Source of the DNA: Sulfobacillus thermotolerans
GTDB lineage: Bacteria; Bacillota; Sulfobacillia; Sulfobacillales; Sulfobacillaceae
NCBI GenBank assembly: GCA_002951815.1
Contig: CP019454.1
Coordinates: 1,178,001-1,242,000 of the forward strand
Reading direction: 5' to 3'
DNA: 64,000 nt
Positions 45,318 through 52,945 of this stretch are shown here, one piece after another; position 1 is the stretch's first letter, and every line of letters starts with the position of its first letter. Position numbers and translations under genes: made by a program. The notes beneath the pieces were generated by a model. It was not told the DNA's origin. It worked only from the letters and a program-made list of their open reading frames with translations, and did not search any database.

Positions 45318-46160
45318 ATGGGGAACACGGAAACAGTATTAATTGTCGGGGCGGGCCCTGGGGGTATGGAGGCGGCGCGGGCCGTGGCCGACCTGGGTAA
45401 AAGAGCCATTTTGGTGGAGGCCAAAGGGGAGATAGGCGGTACGCCGTATTCCTCCTACGCGACATTAACGCCGGACTTGCAAGAAACGGAAGAAGCCATG
45501 GGCCATATTGTACGGGGCATTCATCAAAATCCTGCAATTGATTTGCGCCTCAATACACGGGTTGTCAAAAGCGAAGGAGAAGTTGGAGCGTTTCATGTCA
45601 CTTTAGAAAGTGAGGATTCGACACAAACCGTGGTGGAAGTAGGGTCCATCATTGTTGCCACGGGCTTTCAGCACTTTGATCCCGGCCGTGAAACGCAGAT
45701 GTACGGTTATTACGAATATGACGATGTGATTACCTTGGTCGATGCGGAGCGGATGTTTAAGAGTGGTGCCATCGTTCGGCCATCAAATGGGGAGGCGCCT
45801 GAACGAGTCGCCTTCATTCAATGTGTTGGATCGCGCGATCGTCAAATTGGCAACCAGTATTGTTCTAAGGTCTGTTGTGGCATTGCCTCCAAACAGTCCA
45901 TCGAAATTAAGCGCATGTTGCCGAACGCTAAGGTTTTCATTTTCTACATCGATATGCGGATGTACGGATTTTGGGAGGACCAAATCTATTGGAAGGCGCA
46001 GGAAGAATACAAAGTGAATTATGTCCGTGGCATTGTGACCGAAGTCATTCGTAAGGGAGATAAGCTGCTCATTAAAGGCGAAGATACCACGATGGGGCGG
46101 CCTATGGAAGTGTTGATGGACATGGTCATCTTATCGGTTGGCATGGAGCCCTCCAAGGGT
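45318..46160 (+). pseudogene. hdrA: sHdrA, 5' part, interrupted by transposon insertion
   Basis: The first 281 codons of a flavin-binding HdrA. It has the FAD loop VGAGPGGMEAARAVA and a cysteine cluster (CVGSRDRQIGNQYCSKVCC) for a [4Fe-4S] site, and is intact until MEPSKG. From codon 282 the frame runs into the mobile element and ends 54 element-encoded codons later at 46325. The missing C-terminal part (TLEMAKIFN... to the VAGAAAGPKDIEDTVSMGG FAD motif) resumes at 49955. Joined at the duplicated CCAAGGG, the two parts give an uninterrupted 354-residue protein of normal sHdrA size. The truncated product lacks the distal FAD-binding motif and is probably inactive. Confidence 0.9.
46153..46159. 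repeat. Target-site duplication, left copy (CCAAGGG)
   Basis: Seven bases directly before the TGTCGA end of the element, identical to 49948-49954. Confidence 0.85.
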
Positions 46161-46214
46161 GTCGATTCCCACGTTATTGAGCCGTTAGAGGCCCTTCTTT
46201 TCTCATGTTGTCGT

Positions 46215-46241
46215 GCCGCCCCGGGGCGGCAAATTTTTTTT
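46215..46241 (+). terminator. Terminator just inside the left end of the element
   Basis: GCCGCCCCGGGGCGGC palindrome followed by AAA and a run of eight T. It faces transcripts entering from hdrA and should stop them within the element. Confidence 0.75.
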
Positions 46242-46327
46242 CGGGGAATTCGACCGCCTCGCTTGTCTTTCGCGCGCCGTTGTGCTGTGGTAGTAAGCAA
46301 AGACGGTGACCACGGAAGGAGATGATA

Positions 46328-46371
46328 AGAAAACAGGCGTAAACGTCTTGACCAGACCCCGCCTGTTTTCT
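46328..46371 (+). promoter_or_regulatory. Hairpin directly upstream of the first element gene
   Basis: AGAAAACAGGC (46328-46338) pairs with GCCTGTTTTCT (46361-46371), ending 7 nt before the ATG at 46379. It lies where a ribosome site would be, so it could limit expression or act as a second terminator. Confidence 0.5.
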
Positions 46372-46378
46372 GTAGCGT

Positions 46379-47083
46379 ATGGATACTCCACGCATGATGA
46401 TTATACCATCGGCCGAGCGTGTGTTGCCGCTCTATGCGCAGTATTTAGCCGACACATTGGAGACGGTCTGGCGGCCGTGTGATCGGTGCCAGCGGCGTCG
46501 CACGTTGAATCTCGGCCACGGCCGCTGGGTGGAATGTGCCCCCGGGCAAAGCATCGTCTTGATCTTGCGCCATGTGCGTTGCCGTCGCTGTCATACGGTG
46601 GAAACCGTTTTTCCGCCGTGGCTCCTACCCAATGAATCCTTGACGGTGGAAATGATGGAAAGTATGTTGACGGCCATTGAAATCCGCGGGGAATCTTTGG
46701 AGACCGTGGCCGCGGCGCATCAGGTCTCCGTGGAGCGGGTGCAAGCGCTGTGGCATCGATGGCGGGCGGTGCTGCCGGAGTGGCCCTATCAAGTGGAACA
46801 GGAGGCCGCGGTCTCGACCGCCGCCCCGTTGGTGGATACCCAAACCTGGCAGCCTCCGGCCACGGCGCGGAGCGCGAGCTGGGCGTGGCTCCAAGTCGCG
46901 TGGCAGGCCCTCGCCCTGCTCTGGGGTCTCGCGCCTCCTCCCAGTGGATGGGTATTTTGGCGCACCGTGGCGCCGGAGTGCATGCCGGCGGCCCCCATTT
47001 CCGCGCACTGTCACCTCGGGCAGCGATTACGCCAGCCAGGGGGGCGAGCGCCACCCACATTGCCCCTGATACAGTGCGGATAA
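46379..47083 (+). CDS. Element-encoded zinc-ribbon/HTH protein (DUF6431-like)
   Basis: A 234-residue protein. CDRC and CRRC pairs (about residues 34-37 and 63-66) form a zinc ribbon, followed by a helix-turn-helix-like stretch (ESLETVAAAHQVSVERVQALWHRW). The C-terminal half is A/P/W-rich and unrecognised. It resembles small zinc-ribbon proteins (DUF6431 type) encoded with DDE transposases in Firmicutes; I am not certain of the family. No clear ribosome site is seen. It probably binds DNA or regulates transposition. Confidence 0.55.
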   Translation: MDTPRMMIIPSAERVLPLYAQYLADTLETVWRPCDRCQRRRTLNLGHGRWVECAPGQSIVLILRHVRCRRCHTVETVFPPWLLPNESLTVEMMESMLTAIEIRGESLETVAAAHQVSVERVQALWHRWRAVLPEWPYQVEQEAAVSTAAPLVDTQTWQPPATARSASWAWLQVAWQALALLWGLAPPPSGWVFWRTVAPECMPAAPISAHCHLGQRLRQPGGRAPPTLPLIQCG

Positions 47084-47128
47084 ATCCGATACGCTCAAGA
47101 GAGCCCCAAGAAAGGAGTGTGAAGGCTC

Positions 47129-48517
47129 TTGACGGATGAGGAACGGGAGGCCTGGGCGTTGTTCCGCTATCGCCTGATTAGCCCCCTCTTAGATCCGGCG
47201 GCCTCGGCGGCGGATCGCCGGGATTTTTGGCAATATCTGCACGATCATCCCCCGACCAATCCCTTTGGGCACCCGTGGGTGCCCTCGACGCGGGTTATTC
47301 GTCATTATTGTCAGCGTTACCGGGAGGGCGGCTTCGACGCATTACGCCCGGCACGCCGGGCGGATTGGGGATCCCGGCGCGCTATTCCTCCCGATTTGTG
47401 GGCGCAAGCCGTCGCCTTCAAACAGGAAGTGCCGGAACGCAGTGCCACGCAGGTGCTGGCGTTATTGACGGCTTGGTGTGCCTCGGTTGCGGGGGACCCC
47501 GCGGCGGTCGCCCGCATCAGTCCGAGCACGCTCTACCGCCACTGGCACCGCGCGGGCATTACGCGGCGTCGGCTCCATGCCGCGGCTCCCAAGCGATACC
47601 GCCGGTGGGAGGCTCCGGCTCCCGGGGCGCTCTGGCAAACGGACGTGATGAACGGACCCTACCTGCCCGATCCGACGGCCGACGATCCCGACCGCACACG
47701 CGCGACCTATTGCCTCATGCTGCTGGACGATTATTCCCGGCGCATTGTGGCGGGGCGCTTTGTCTGGCATGCCGACAGCGAGACCTTAGAACAACTGTTG
47801 GCGGAAGCGTGGCAACGCTGGGGCGTCCCCGAAAAACTCTACACCGACAACGGCGGCATTTATGTCAGCCACCGATTAGAAATCGTGCTCGCCCGGCTCG
47901 CCGTCCGCTTAACCCATACGCCGCCGTACACGCCCTCCGGGAAAGGAAAACAAGAGCGGATTTGGGGACATATCCAATCCTCATTCTTACCCGAATTGCG
48001 GGTGCAACCCGCCGAGTCCCTCGGGCAATTGAACACGTGGTTTAGTGCCTGGTGTGACGAACACTATCACCGGCGCGTGCACGGGGAGACAGGGGAAACC
48101 CCGTTGCAGCGGTGGGGAACGGGCGGAGTCCATCGGGCCCTCTCCTGGGAAGCCCTGCGCGCGGCCTTGCGCCAGCAAGTCGAACGGGTCGTGGACAAAA
48201 CGGGGCAAGTGCACTGGCGGGGACAGCGGTGGATCGTCCCGGAAGGCCTGTGGCAAGTCAAAGTGCAGTTGCGCTTTACCCAGGACACGGCGGACACAGT
48301 GGAAGTGTGGTTTGAAGACACGTATTATGGCCCTGCCGTCCGCGCGGACCAGCACGATCCGGGCCACCCGGACCGACCTGTGCCCCCCGCGGCCTCCACG
48401 GCGGGACCCGGTATCAGTTATTTGGAAGTCTTAGCCGCCCAACAAGCGCAGCGCCGGGCACACGGGATTGCGTATCATCAGCTGTCTCCGGCAGGAAAGG
48501 AGCCGTCATCCTCATGA
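47129..48517 (+). CDS. DDE (rve integrase fold) transposase, Tn552 p480/TniA type
   Basis: 462 residues. The N-terminal region has HTH character (STRVIRHYCQRYREGGFDAL, TLYRHWHRAGITRRR). The catalytic core has the three acidic residues: Asp in LWQTDVMNGPYL, Asp in KLYTDNGGIYVS, and Glu in SGKGKQERIWGH. A mu-type beta-barrel-like C-terminus follows (VDKTGQVHWRGQRWIVPEG). The start is TTG at 47129 after AAAGGAG. It overlaps the ATPase gene by 4 bp, a sign of coupled translation. Size and partner match Tn552-family transposases, not IS21. Confidence 0.88.
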   Translation: MTDEEREAWALFRYRLISPLLDPAASAADRRDFWQYLHDHPPTNPFGHPWVPSTRVIRHYCQRYREGGFDALRPARRADWGSRRAIPPDLWAQAVAFKQEVPERSATQVLALLTAWCASVAGDPAAVARISPSTLYRHWHRAGITRRRLHAAAPKRYRRWEAPAPGALWQTDVMNGPYLPDPTADDPDRTRATYCLMLLDDYSRRIVAGRFVWHADSETLEQLLAEAWQRWGVPEKLYTDNGGIYVSHRLEIVLARLAVRLTHTPPYTPSGKGKQERIWGHIQSSFLPELRVQPAESLGQLNTWFSAWCDEHYHRRVHGETGETPLQRWGTGGVHRALSWEALRAALRQQVERVVDKTGQVHWRGQRWIVPEGLWQVKVQLRFTQDTADTVEVWFEDTYYGPAVRADQHDPGHPDRPVPPAASTAGPGISYLEVLAAQQAQRRAHGIAYHQLSPAGKEPSSS

Positions 48518-49332
48518 TGTGGTGGGAATATTTTGGCGCGCAGCAGGCCCCGTTTGGCCGCAATTTATCGGCGGAGACGCTCTATCTCTCGCCGCCCTTA
48601 GCGGAATGCCAGGCCCGGCTGCACGCCGTGATTCGGGATCGGGGCGTGCTTGCCGTGACCGGCGAGTCGGGCGCCGGGAAGACGACGGCATTGCGCGCGA
48701 CCGTCGCCGCGCTACCGCCCAGTCAGTTTCTCCCGCTCTATCTTCCGGTACAAGAAGACTGGACTCCCCGCGTGATGTACCGGGCGGTCGCGTATGAATT
48801 GGGTTTGCTGCCCAGTGGGCAGGCGCTCGAGACCGAACGGACGGTGCGGCAAACGCTCTGGGCCTTAGCGACCCAGCAAAATCGCTTGCCCCTCTTACTT
48901 TTGGATGAGGCGCATCTCTGTTCCCCGCATTTACTGCAGTCCTTGCGCCAGTTGCTGAATTTCTCCATGGACAGTACCGCGCCGCTCGTCCTGATCTTGG
49001 CCGGACATACCGAACTCCGGCGCAAGCTGTCTCTCCGCCCCTTGGAAGCGCTGCGCCAGCGGATTACGGTCGCCTATCATGTGCGCGCGTTAACCGCGGA
49101 GGAGACCATCGTGTATGTGACCCATCATCTACATCAGGTGGCGATTGACCGCCCCGTCTTTACCGACAGTGCCTTGCAAGCCGGGGTGGAATGGTCCCAG
49201 GGCCTCCCCCGCCGCATTAACACGTGGGCCACCGCCTGCTTGCTGGCGGCGTACAGTGGACAACACCCCGTGATTGATGACGAGGTCGTCGCTACAGCGC
49301 AGGCCGAATTGCAATGGGCGGGGGCGTTGTAA
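48514..49332 (+). CDS. AAA ATPase transposition protein, Tn552 p271/TniB type
   Basis: 272 residues with Walker A TGESGAGKTTALRATVAA (about 47-64), Walker B LPLLLLDEAHLC, and sensor/arginine region ILAGHTELRRKL. It belongs to the ExeA/TniB/IstB-like AAA group that activates DDE transposases and selects target DNA. AAAGGAG precedes two in-frame ATGs (48514, 48517). It overlaps the transposase stop. Confidence 0.88.
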   Translation: MMWWEYFGAQQAPFGRNLSAETLYLSPPLAECQARLHAVIRDRGVLAVTGESGAGKTTALRATVAALPPSQFLPLYLPVQEDWTPRVMYRAVAYELGLLPSGQALETERTVRQTLWALATQQNRLPLLLLDEAHLCSPHLLQSLRQLLNFSMDSTAPLVLILAGHTELRRKLSLRPLEALRQRITVAYHVRALTAEETIVYVTHHLHQVAIDRPVFTDSALQAGVEWSQGLPRRINTWATACLLAAYSGQHPVIDDEVVATAQAELQWAGAL

Positions 49333-49352
49333 TCACCCAGAAAAGGAGCGCA

Positions 49353-49841
49353 ATGAGAATGAGAACCGTCAAACAAATGACGTGCTACCGCGTCCAACCT
49401 CTCCGGCAATTCCCGGGGGTCATGGTGTGGACCCCCGAGCACCAGCGGGCTGACCGGGTGCAGGATTTCCTCGAATTTGCGGTGAGCCAAGGACGCCCCC
49501 TGCGGCGCGTGCGCCGCACGGGCCGCATTCTCGCGGAGGCGGCGACCTGGATCTACTACACCCACACCGATTGGAGCGCCATGACGTTGGCCCGCTGGGG
49601 GGACTATCTCACCACAATCGTCGCGGCGGGGCCGCCCATGGATGCGGCGCGATTATTTCCCGTAGTCGATGCGCTCTATGAATTTTATGCGTTTTGGTGG
49701 TGGATCGATCCGCCATTTCTCCCGTATCAGCCCTGGCCCCAGCAGGAACGCCGTCGTCATCAATGGGTGCAGCATTGGTGGAGTTACCGCGCACATATCC
49801 AAGACTTCCCCGGGGACTTTCTCGATCCACTGCCATTTTAA
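49353..49841 (+). CDS. Element-encoded protein of unknown function
   Basis: A 162-residue protein rich in Trp, Tyr and Arg, with no domain I recognise. AAAAGGAG lies 4 nt before the ATG at 49353 and 10 nt before the next ATG at 49359, so either may be used; the frame is open from 49314 without a site. It follows the ATPase gene by 20 bp and is the last gene before the element's right-end hairpin. It could be an accessory transposition or cargo protein. Confidence 0.55.
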   Translation: MRMRTVKQMTCYRVQPLRQFPGVMVWTPEHQRADRVQDFLEFAVSQGRPLRRVRRTGRILAEAATWIYYTHTDWSAMTLARWGDYLTTIVAAGPPMDAARLFPVVDALYEFYAFWWWIDPPFLPYQPWPQQERRRHQWVQHWWSYRAHIQDFPGDFLDPLPF

Positions 49842-49842
49842 C

Positions 49843-49892
49843 GGGCAGAGTAGAGGGGTCGATCACCCTTGATCGGCCCCTCTACTCTGCCC
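49843..49892. terminator. Long hairpin near the right end of the element
   Basis: A 23-bp stem with a 4-nt loop (CCCT). Arms begin GGGCAGAGTAGAGGGG and end CCCCTCTACTCTGCCC with a single G·T pair. It should end element transcripts. It also blocks read-through into the hdrA remnant. Confidence 0.8.
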
Positions 49893-49947
49893 AAAGGGCG
49901 GTCAGCTAACGTGAGAAAACTGTGGACGCCGATCCTGAGACTCGACA

Positions 49948-49954
49948 CCAAGGG
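49948..49954. repeat. Target-site duplication, right copy (CCAAGGG)
   Basis: Directly follows the TCGACA end of the element and is identical to 46153-46159. Confidence 0.85.
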
Positions 49955-50177
49955 TACGTTGGAAATGGCAAAGATTTTTAATCTTCCCCGCGAAAGTCAT
50001 GGGTTTCTGCAAACGGTAGGAGGCCCCTTAGATACCGTTACCACGCCTATCCCAGGAATCTTTGTGGCGGGCGCTGCGGCTGGGCCCAAGGATATTGAGG
50101 ATACCGTTTCAATGGGAGGCGCGGCAGCTGCCAAGGCTGTGGGGATGTTAAACCGCATGGCGTTAGAGGAGGTGTGA
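49955..50177 (+). pseudogene. hdrA: sHdrA, 3' part, displaced by the transposon
   Basis: The last 73 codons of hdrA, in frame with the 5' part once the element and one duplication copy are removed. They read TLEMAKIFNLP... and include the flavin-binding motif GIFVAGAAAGPKDIEDTVSM. A restart codon upstream (TTG at 49869) lies in element sequence and has no good ribosome site. Its stop overlaps the start of the next gene (TGATG), showing that the original operon was tightly packed. Confidence 0.88.
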
Positions 50178-50884
50178 TGAGCGCTCTAGTTATTGATGCG
50201 GAAGCGGTTGGAGATTTTTTAGATAAGGCAGAAGGTTTTGTGACGGCGGAAGATATCGAACGCTGGAATAGGGTCATGACGGTGCGTTTAGGCGATGCTG
50301 CTGATGTTCTTGCCGACGACATGCGCAATCTTTTGGTGGTCCCGGGCACGAGACGGTTGAATGAGGGGGGCTATCAGCTCTGGACGCAACACAAGGAGAC
50401 GTTAAAACACGGCGTTATTCACACGCCCGGGAATATGGCAGCCTACTTGACGTCGATATCAGCTCCCCCTTGGCTATGGGAATGGACGACATTTTGGCTG
50501 GCGGCCTTGTGGCCTGACGATTTCGTCTGGTGGTCACGGTGGATGTTTCTTCCCTCTAGTCGAACCGGGGCGGTGCCGCTTGTGCTCGTCGATCCGGAGT
50601 GTCTTGTGGCCGATCCCCAGACGCTCTATGGGCAAATTGTGCAGGCTGGACATTTTATGAATCATGTGATGGAGAGTTTGCGACGTCTGCCTGATATTGA
50701 TCCGCGTTATCGGCATTTAACAGCATTCGCCATGGTGTATGCGGTGTACCTCTTTACAATGACCTCGTGGCGGCTTACCGAAGAGTTTACCCGCGTGCTC
50801 CCTCCATTTCCCCGCGTGGTTGCGAGTCTCTTGGGTATTCAGAGATGGGAGGAATATAGCATTGCAAAAGGCAAAAGCAATTGA
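50177..50884 (+). CDS. Conserved-position hypothetical protein of the sHdr cluster
   Basis: A 235-residue protein without cysteine clusters, rich in Trp and aromatic residues (SAPPWLWEWTTFWLAALWP). The sHdr operons of other sulfur oxidisers carry a 'hypothetical' gene at this same place after hdrA, so it is probably the equivalent. It appears soluble, with at most weak hydrophobic segments. The ATG overlaps the hdrA stop, and AGAGGAGGTG lies 4 nt upstream. Role unknown. Confidence 0.65.
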   Translation: MSALVIDAEAVGDFLDKAEGFVTAEDIERWNRVMTVRLGDAADVLADDMRNLLVVPGTRRLNEGGYQLWTQHKETLKHGVIHTPGNMAAYLTSISAPPWLWEWTTFWLAALWPDDFVWWSRWMFLPSSRTGAVPLVLVDPECLVADPQTLYGQIVQAGHFMNHVMESLRRLPDIDPRYRHLTAFAMVYAVYLFTMTSWRLTEEFTRVLPPFPRVVASLLGIQRWEEYSIAKGKSN

Positions 50885-52142
50885 ATTAGACATTGCAGTA
50901 GTCGATGGTGTTGAGCTTAACGGTTCATGGAACCGCATGTTTGAGCCGCGCGTGATTTCTGAATATGACTTGTCGGTTTTAGATAGCATCACGCAAATTC
51001 CTGGCGCTGAGTCGTTAGGTTATTGCTATCAGTGTGGAAAGTGTACGGGTGTGTGTCCGGTGGACACGGTAGGAGATTATTCCCCGCGTAAAGTTTTTCG
51101 CCGCACGCAACTCGGTATTTCTCTCATCGATTCTCCCGATCTGTGGCTGTGCACAACATGCCGAAATTGTCTGCGTGTGTGTCCCAAAGAGGTCAACATG
51201 ATTAATATCATGCCTGCTGTCCGGGAACAAGCTGTCTTAGAAGGTAAGGCGCCGGATGAATTGCTAACGGCATTTGAAAACACGGCGCGTTATGGCAATC
51301 CCATTGGCGAGTCGCCTCGTAAACGCGCTGACTGGACAAAGAATGCTGGAGTAGCGGTTCCGATTATGTCCCAGCGCAAAGCGCCGGTTGATGTCTTGTG
51401 GTTTGTGGAATGTTACCCGTCCTATCATCCTCGAGGCAAAGAGGCTTCGTCGGCGTTGGCTCGCGTGTTTGACGCTTTGAGCGTCGACTATGGGATTTTG
51501 GGCACCGAAGAAAAATGCGCGGGAGATTCTCAGCGGATGGCGGGAGAGCGCGGATTGTTTGAAATGTTGGCCGAGCACAACATCAAGATGTTGTCAAAGT
51601 ACACGTTTAATCAGCTTGTGGTGACTGACCCGCATGCATACAATGCGTTTCTTCATGAGTATCCAAAAATGGGGGGCGAGTGGCCAGTCCAACACTACAC
51701 GCAATTTTTAGCGGAACGATTGAACCAGGTGCATTTTGTGAAGGCGCTTAACAAACGGGTCACCTTTCATGATCCATGTTATTTGGGACGTCATAACGGG
51801 GAATACGAGGCACCGCGAGCGTTGTTGGCAGCCTTGCCGGGCATTGACCTCGTCGAAATGGGGCATTGTCGAGAGACGTCCTATTGCTGTGGTGGCGGTG
51901 GGGGCGGCATGTGGATGGACAGCTTTACGCGAGACTACGCCAGCGAGCGACTGTCGGAACGGCGCGTGAAAGAGGCCATTGAATATGGTGCAGAAATTTT
52001 AGCCGTCAGCTGCCCCTATGAAGTACCGCGATTTGAGGATGCGGTGAAGTCAACCGGGCATGATGGAGAGTTGCAAGTTATGGATATTGCCGAACTTATG
52101 GCGTATTGCATGGGGCTGAACGAGGCTTTGGTCCTGCACTGA
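50862..52142 (+). CDS. hdrB3: sHdrB3-like fused HdrC-HdrB iron-sulfur protein
   Basis: A 426-residue protein. The N-terminal part has two [4Fe-4S] motifs (CYQCGKCTGVCPVDT and CTTCRNCLRVCPKE). The C-terminal part has two CCG-type domains (DPCYLGRHNGEYEAPR and the RETSYCCGGGGGGMWM block). This HdrC+HdrB fusion next to etfBA is the mark of the type II sHdr cluster. GGGAGG lies 9 nt before a TTG at 50862, which I prefer to a GTG at 50820. It overlaps the previous gene by 23 bp. Confidence 0.83.
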   Translation: MQKAKAIELDIAVVDGVELNGSWNRMFEPRVISEYDLSVLDSITQIPGAESLGYCYQCGKCTGVCPVDTVGDYSPRKVFRRTQLGISLIDSPDLWLCTTCRNCLRVCPKEVNMINIMPAVREQAVLEGKAPDELLTAFENTARYGNPIGESPRKRADWTKNAGVAVPIMSQRKAPVDVLWFVECYPSYHPRGKEASSALARVFDALSVDYGILGTEEKCAGDSQRMAGERGLFEMLAEHNIKMLSKYTFNQLVVTDPHAYNAFLHEYPKMGGEWPVQHYTQFLAERLNQVHFVKALNKRVTFHDPCYLGRHNGEYEAPRALLAALPGIDLVEMGHCRETSYCCGGGGGGMWMDSFTRDYASERLSERRVKEAIEYGAEILAVSCPYEVPRFEDAVKSTGHDGELQVMDIAELMAYCMGLNEALVLH

Positions 52143-52172
52143 CCCACGATATTAGTTAAAGGAGGCCATCAT

Positions 52173-52943
52173 ATGCGATTAGCAGTGCTTTTGAAGACGG
52201 TTCCAGATTTGGTAGAAGAGTTGGCCCTCGATGAAGACGCGCGGACCTTACTGTTTGACGAGATGAGTTATGTCCCAAGCGAATGGGATGACCAAGCTCT
52301 AGAAGAGGCTTTGATTATCAAAGAAGAGTCTGGCGCGGAGGTCACGGTGATTGCGGTCGACACGGGAGATGTGGACACGATGCTGTTCACCGCGTTGGCG
52401 AAAGGCGCTGATTATGCGGTAAAAATCGTAGGAGATTTTGATGCGGCCATGAGTAATTGGCAAAAGGCGCGCGTAGTAGCGGACTATCTTGGGCGAGGGG
52501 ATTTTGACGCAGTGCTCTCCGGAGTTCAGGCCATTGATGACGTCGATGGCCAGTTGCCAGGGCTTGTTGCGGGGTTTTTAGGTTGGCCGCACGCGTCCGT
52601 AATCACAGAGGTTCGCGTCGCGGGCGGGTCGCATCTTCAGCTGCGACAAGAATATGCGGGAGGGCTTGTTGCGGAATTAGAGACGGTGACGCCGATTGTG
52701 GTAGGGGTGCAGGCGGCGCGTAAACCTCCGCGATATGCGTCCGTGGCTAAGGTCAGGCAAGTGGCTAAGTCAGCCACGATTGACGAGGTCGAAGCGGATG
52801 TTGCTGAGGCGAGACTGGCCGGCGTGGAATATGTTCGCCCCGTCGCCGCTGGTCATGCAGAAATGATTGAAGGAGATATCGACGAAGTGGTCGATCGAAT
52901 TGTGGCCATTTTGGAAGAGCGCAACTTACTAAGGAGGGCGTAA
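52173..52943 (+). CDS. etfB: Electron transfer flavoprotein beta subunit
   Basis: 256 residues. The family start MRLAVLLKTVPD, ALEEALIIKEESGAEVTVIA, and GVQAIDDVDGQLPGLVAGFLGWP are typical EtfB blocks. The protein should form the FAD/AMP-containing heterodimer with EtfA and accept electrons from the sHdr complex. AAAGGAGG lies about 7 nt before the ATG. Confidence 0.9.
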   Translation: MRLAVLLKTVPDLVEELALDEDARTLLFDEMSYVPSEWDDQALEEALIIKEESGAEVTVIAVDTGDVDTMLFTALAKGADYAVKIVGDFDAAMSNWQKARVVADYLGRGDFDAVLSGVQAIDDVDGQLPGLVAGFLGWPHASVITEVRVAGGSHLQLRQEYAGGLVAELETVTPIVVGVQAARKPPRYASVAKVRQVAKSATIDEVEADVAEARLAGVEYVRPVAAGHAEMIEGDIDEVVDRIVAILEERNLLRRA

Positions 52944-52945
52944 GA

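Larger units (their letters stand above)
46160..49947 (+). mobile_element. Tn552-like transposon, 3,788 bp, inserted in hdrA
   Basis: The ends are TGTCGA (46160-46165) and TCGACA (49942-49947), flanked by a 7-bp direct repeat CCAAGGG. A second motif is shared by both ends in inverted orientation: TTTTCTCATGTTG...CCGCCC at 46198-46222 and its complement at 49896-49919. The element carries a zinc-ribbon protein, a DDE transposase (462 aa), an AAA ATPase (272 aa) and a small unknown protein. The transposase plus ATPase pair with TG..CA ends is the Tn552/TniAB pattern; no TniQ or resolvase is present. It is visibly more GC-rich than the flanking genes, which suggests recent arrival from a different background. 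Confidence 0.9.

Noticed and set aside
46161-46325. The 335-residue open frame of hdrA as a genuine full-length gene
   Set aside because: Its last 54 codons come from the transposon end, and the conserved HdrA C-terminus lies beyond the element.
46401-48434. Numerous long open frames on both strands within the transposon
   Set aside because: They arise from the high GC content (few stops) and overlap the real transposase genes.
46160-49947. IS21-type element (IstA/IstB)
   Set aside because: A transposase plus ATPase pair also occurs in IS21, but the symmetric TGTCGA ends, the extra genes and the protein sizes (462 and 272 residues) fit Tn552/TniAB better.
46153-49955. An 8-bp direct repeat CCAAGGGT around the element
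   Set aside because: Counting the T as part of the duplication would leave the left end as GTCGA, breaking the TGTCGA/TCGACA symmetry. The 7-bp reading keeps symmetric ends, and the T after the right copy belongs to the original Gly codon.
49869-50177. A separate 102-codon gene ending the hdrA region
   Set aside because: Its first codons lie in the element hairpin, and there is no ribosome site; the rest is the hdrA 3' part.
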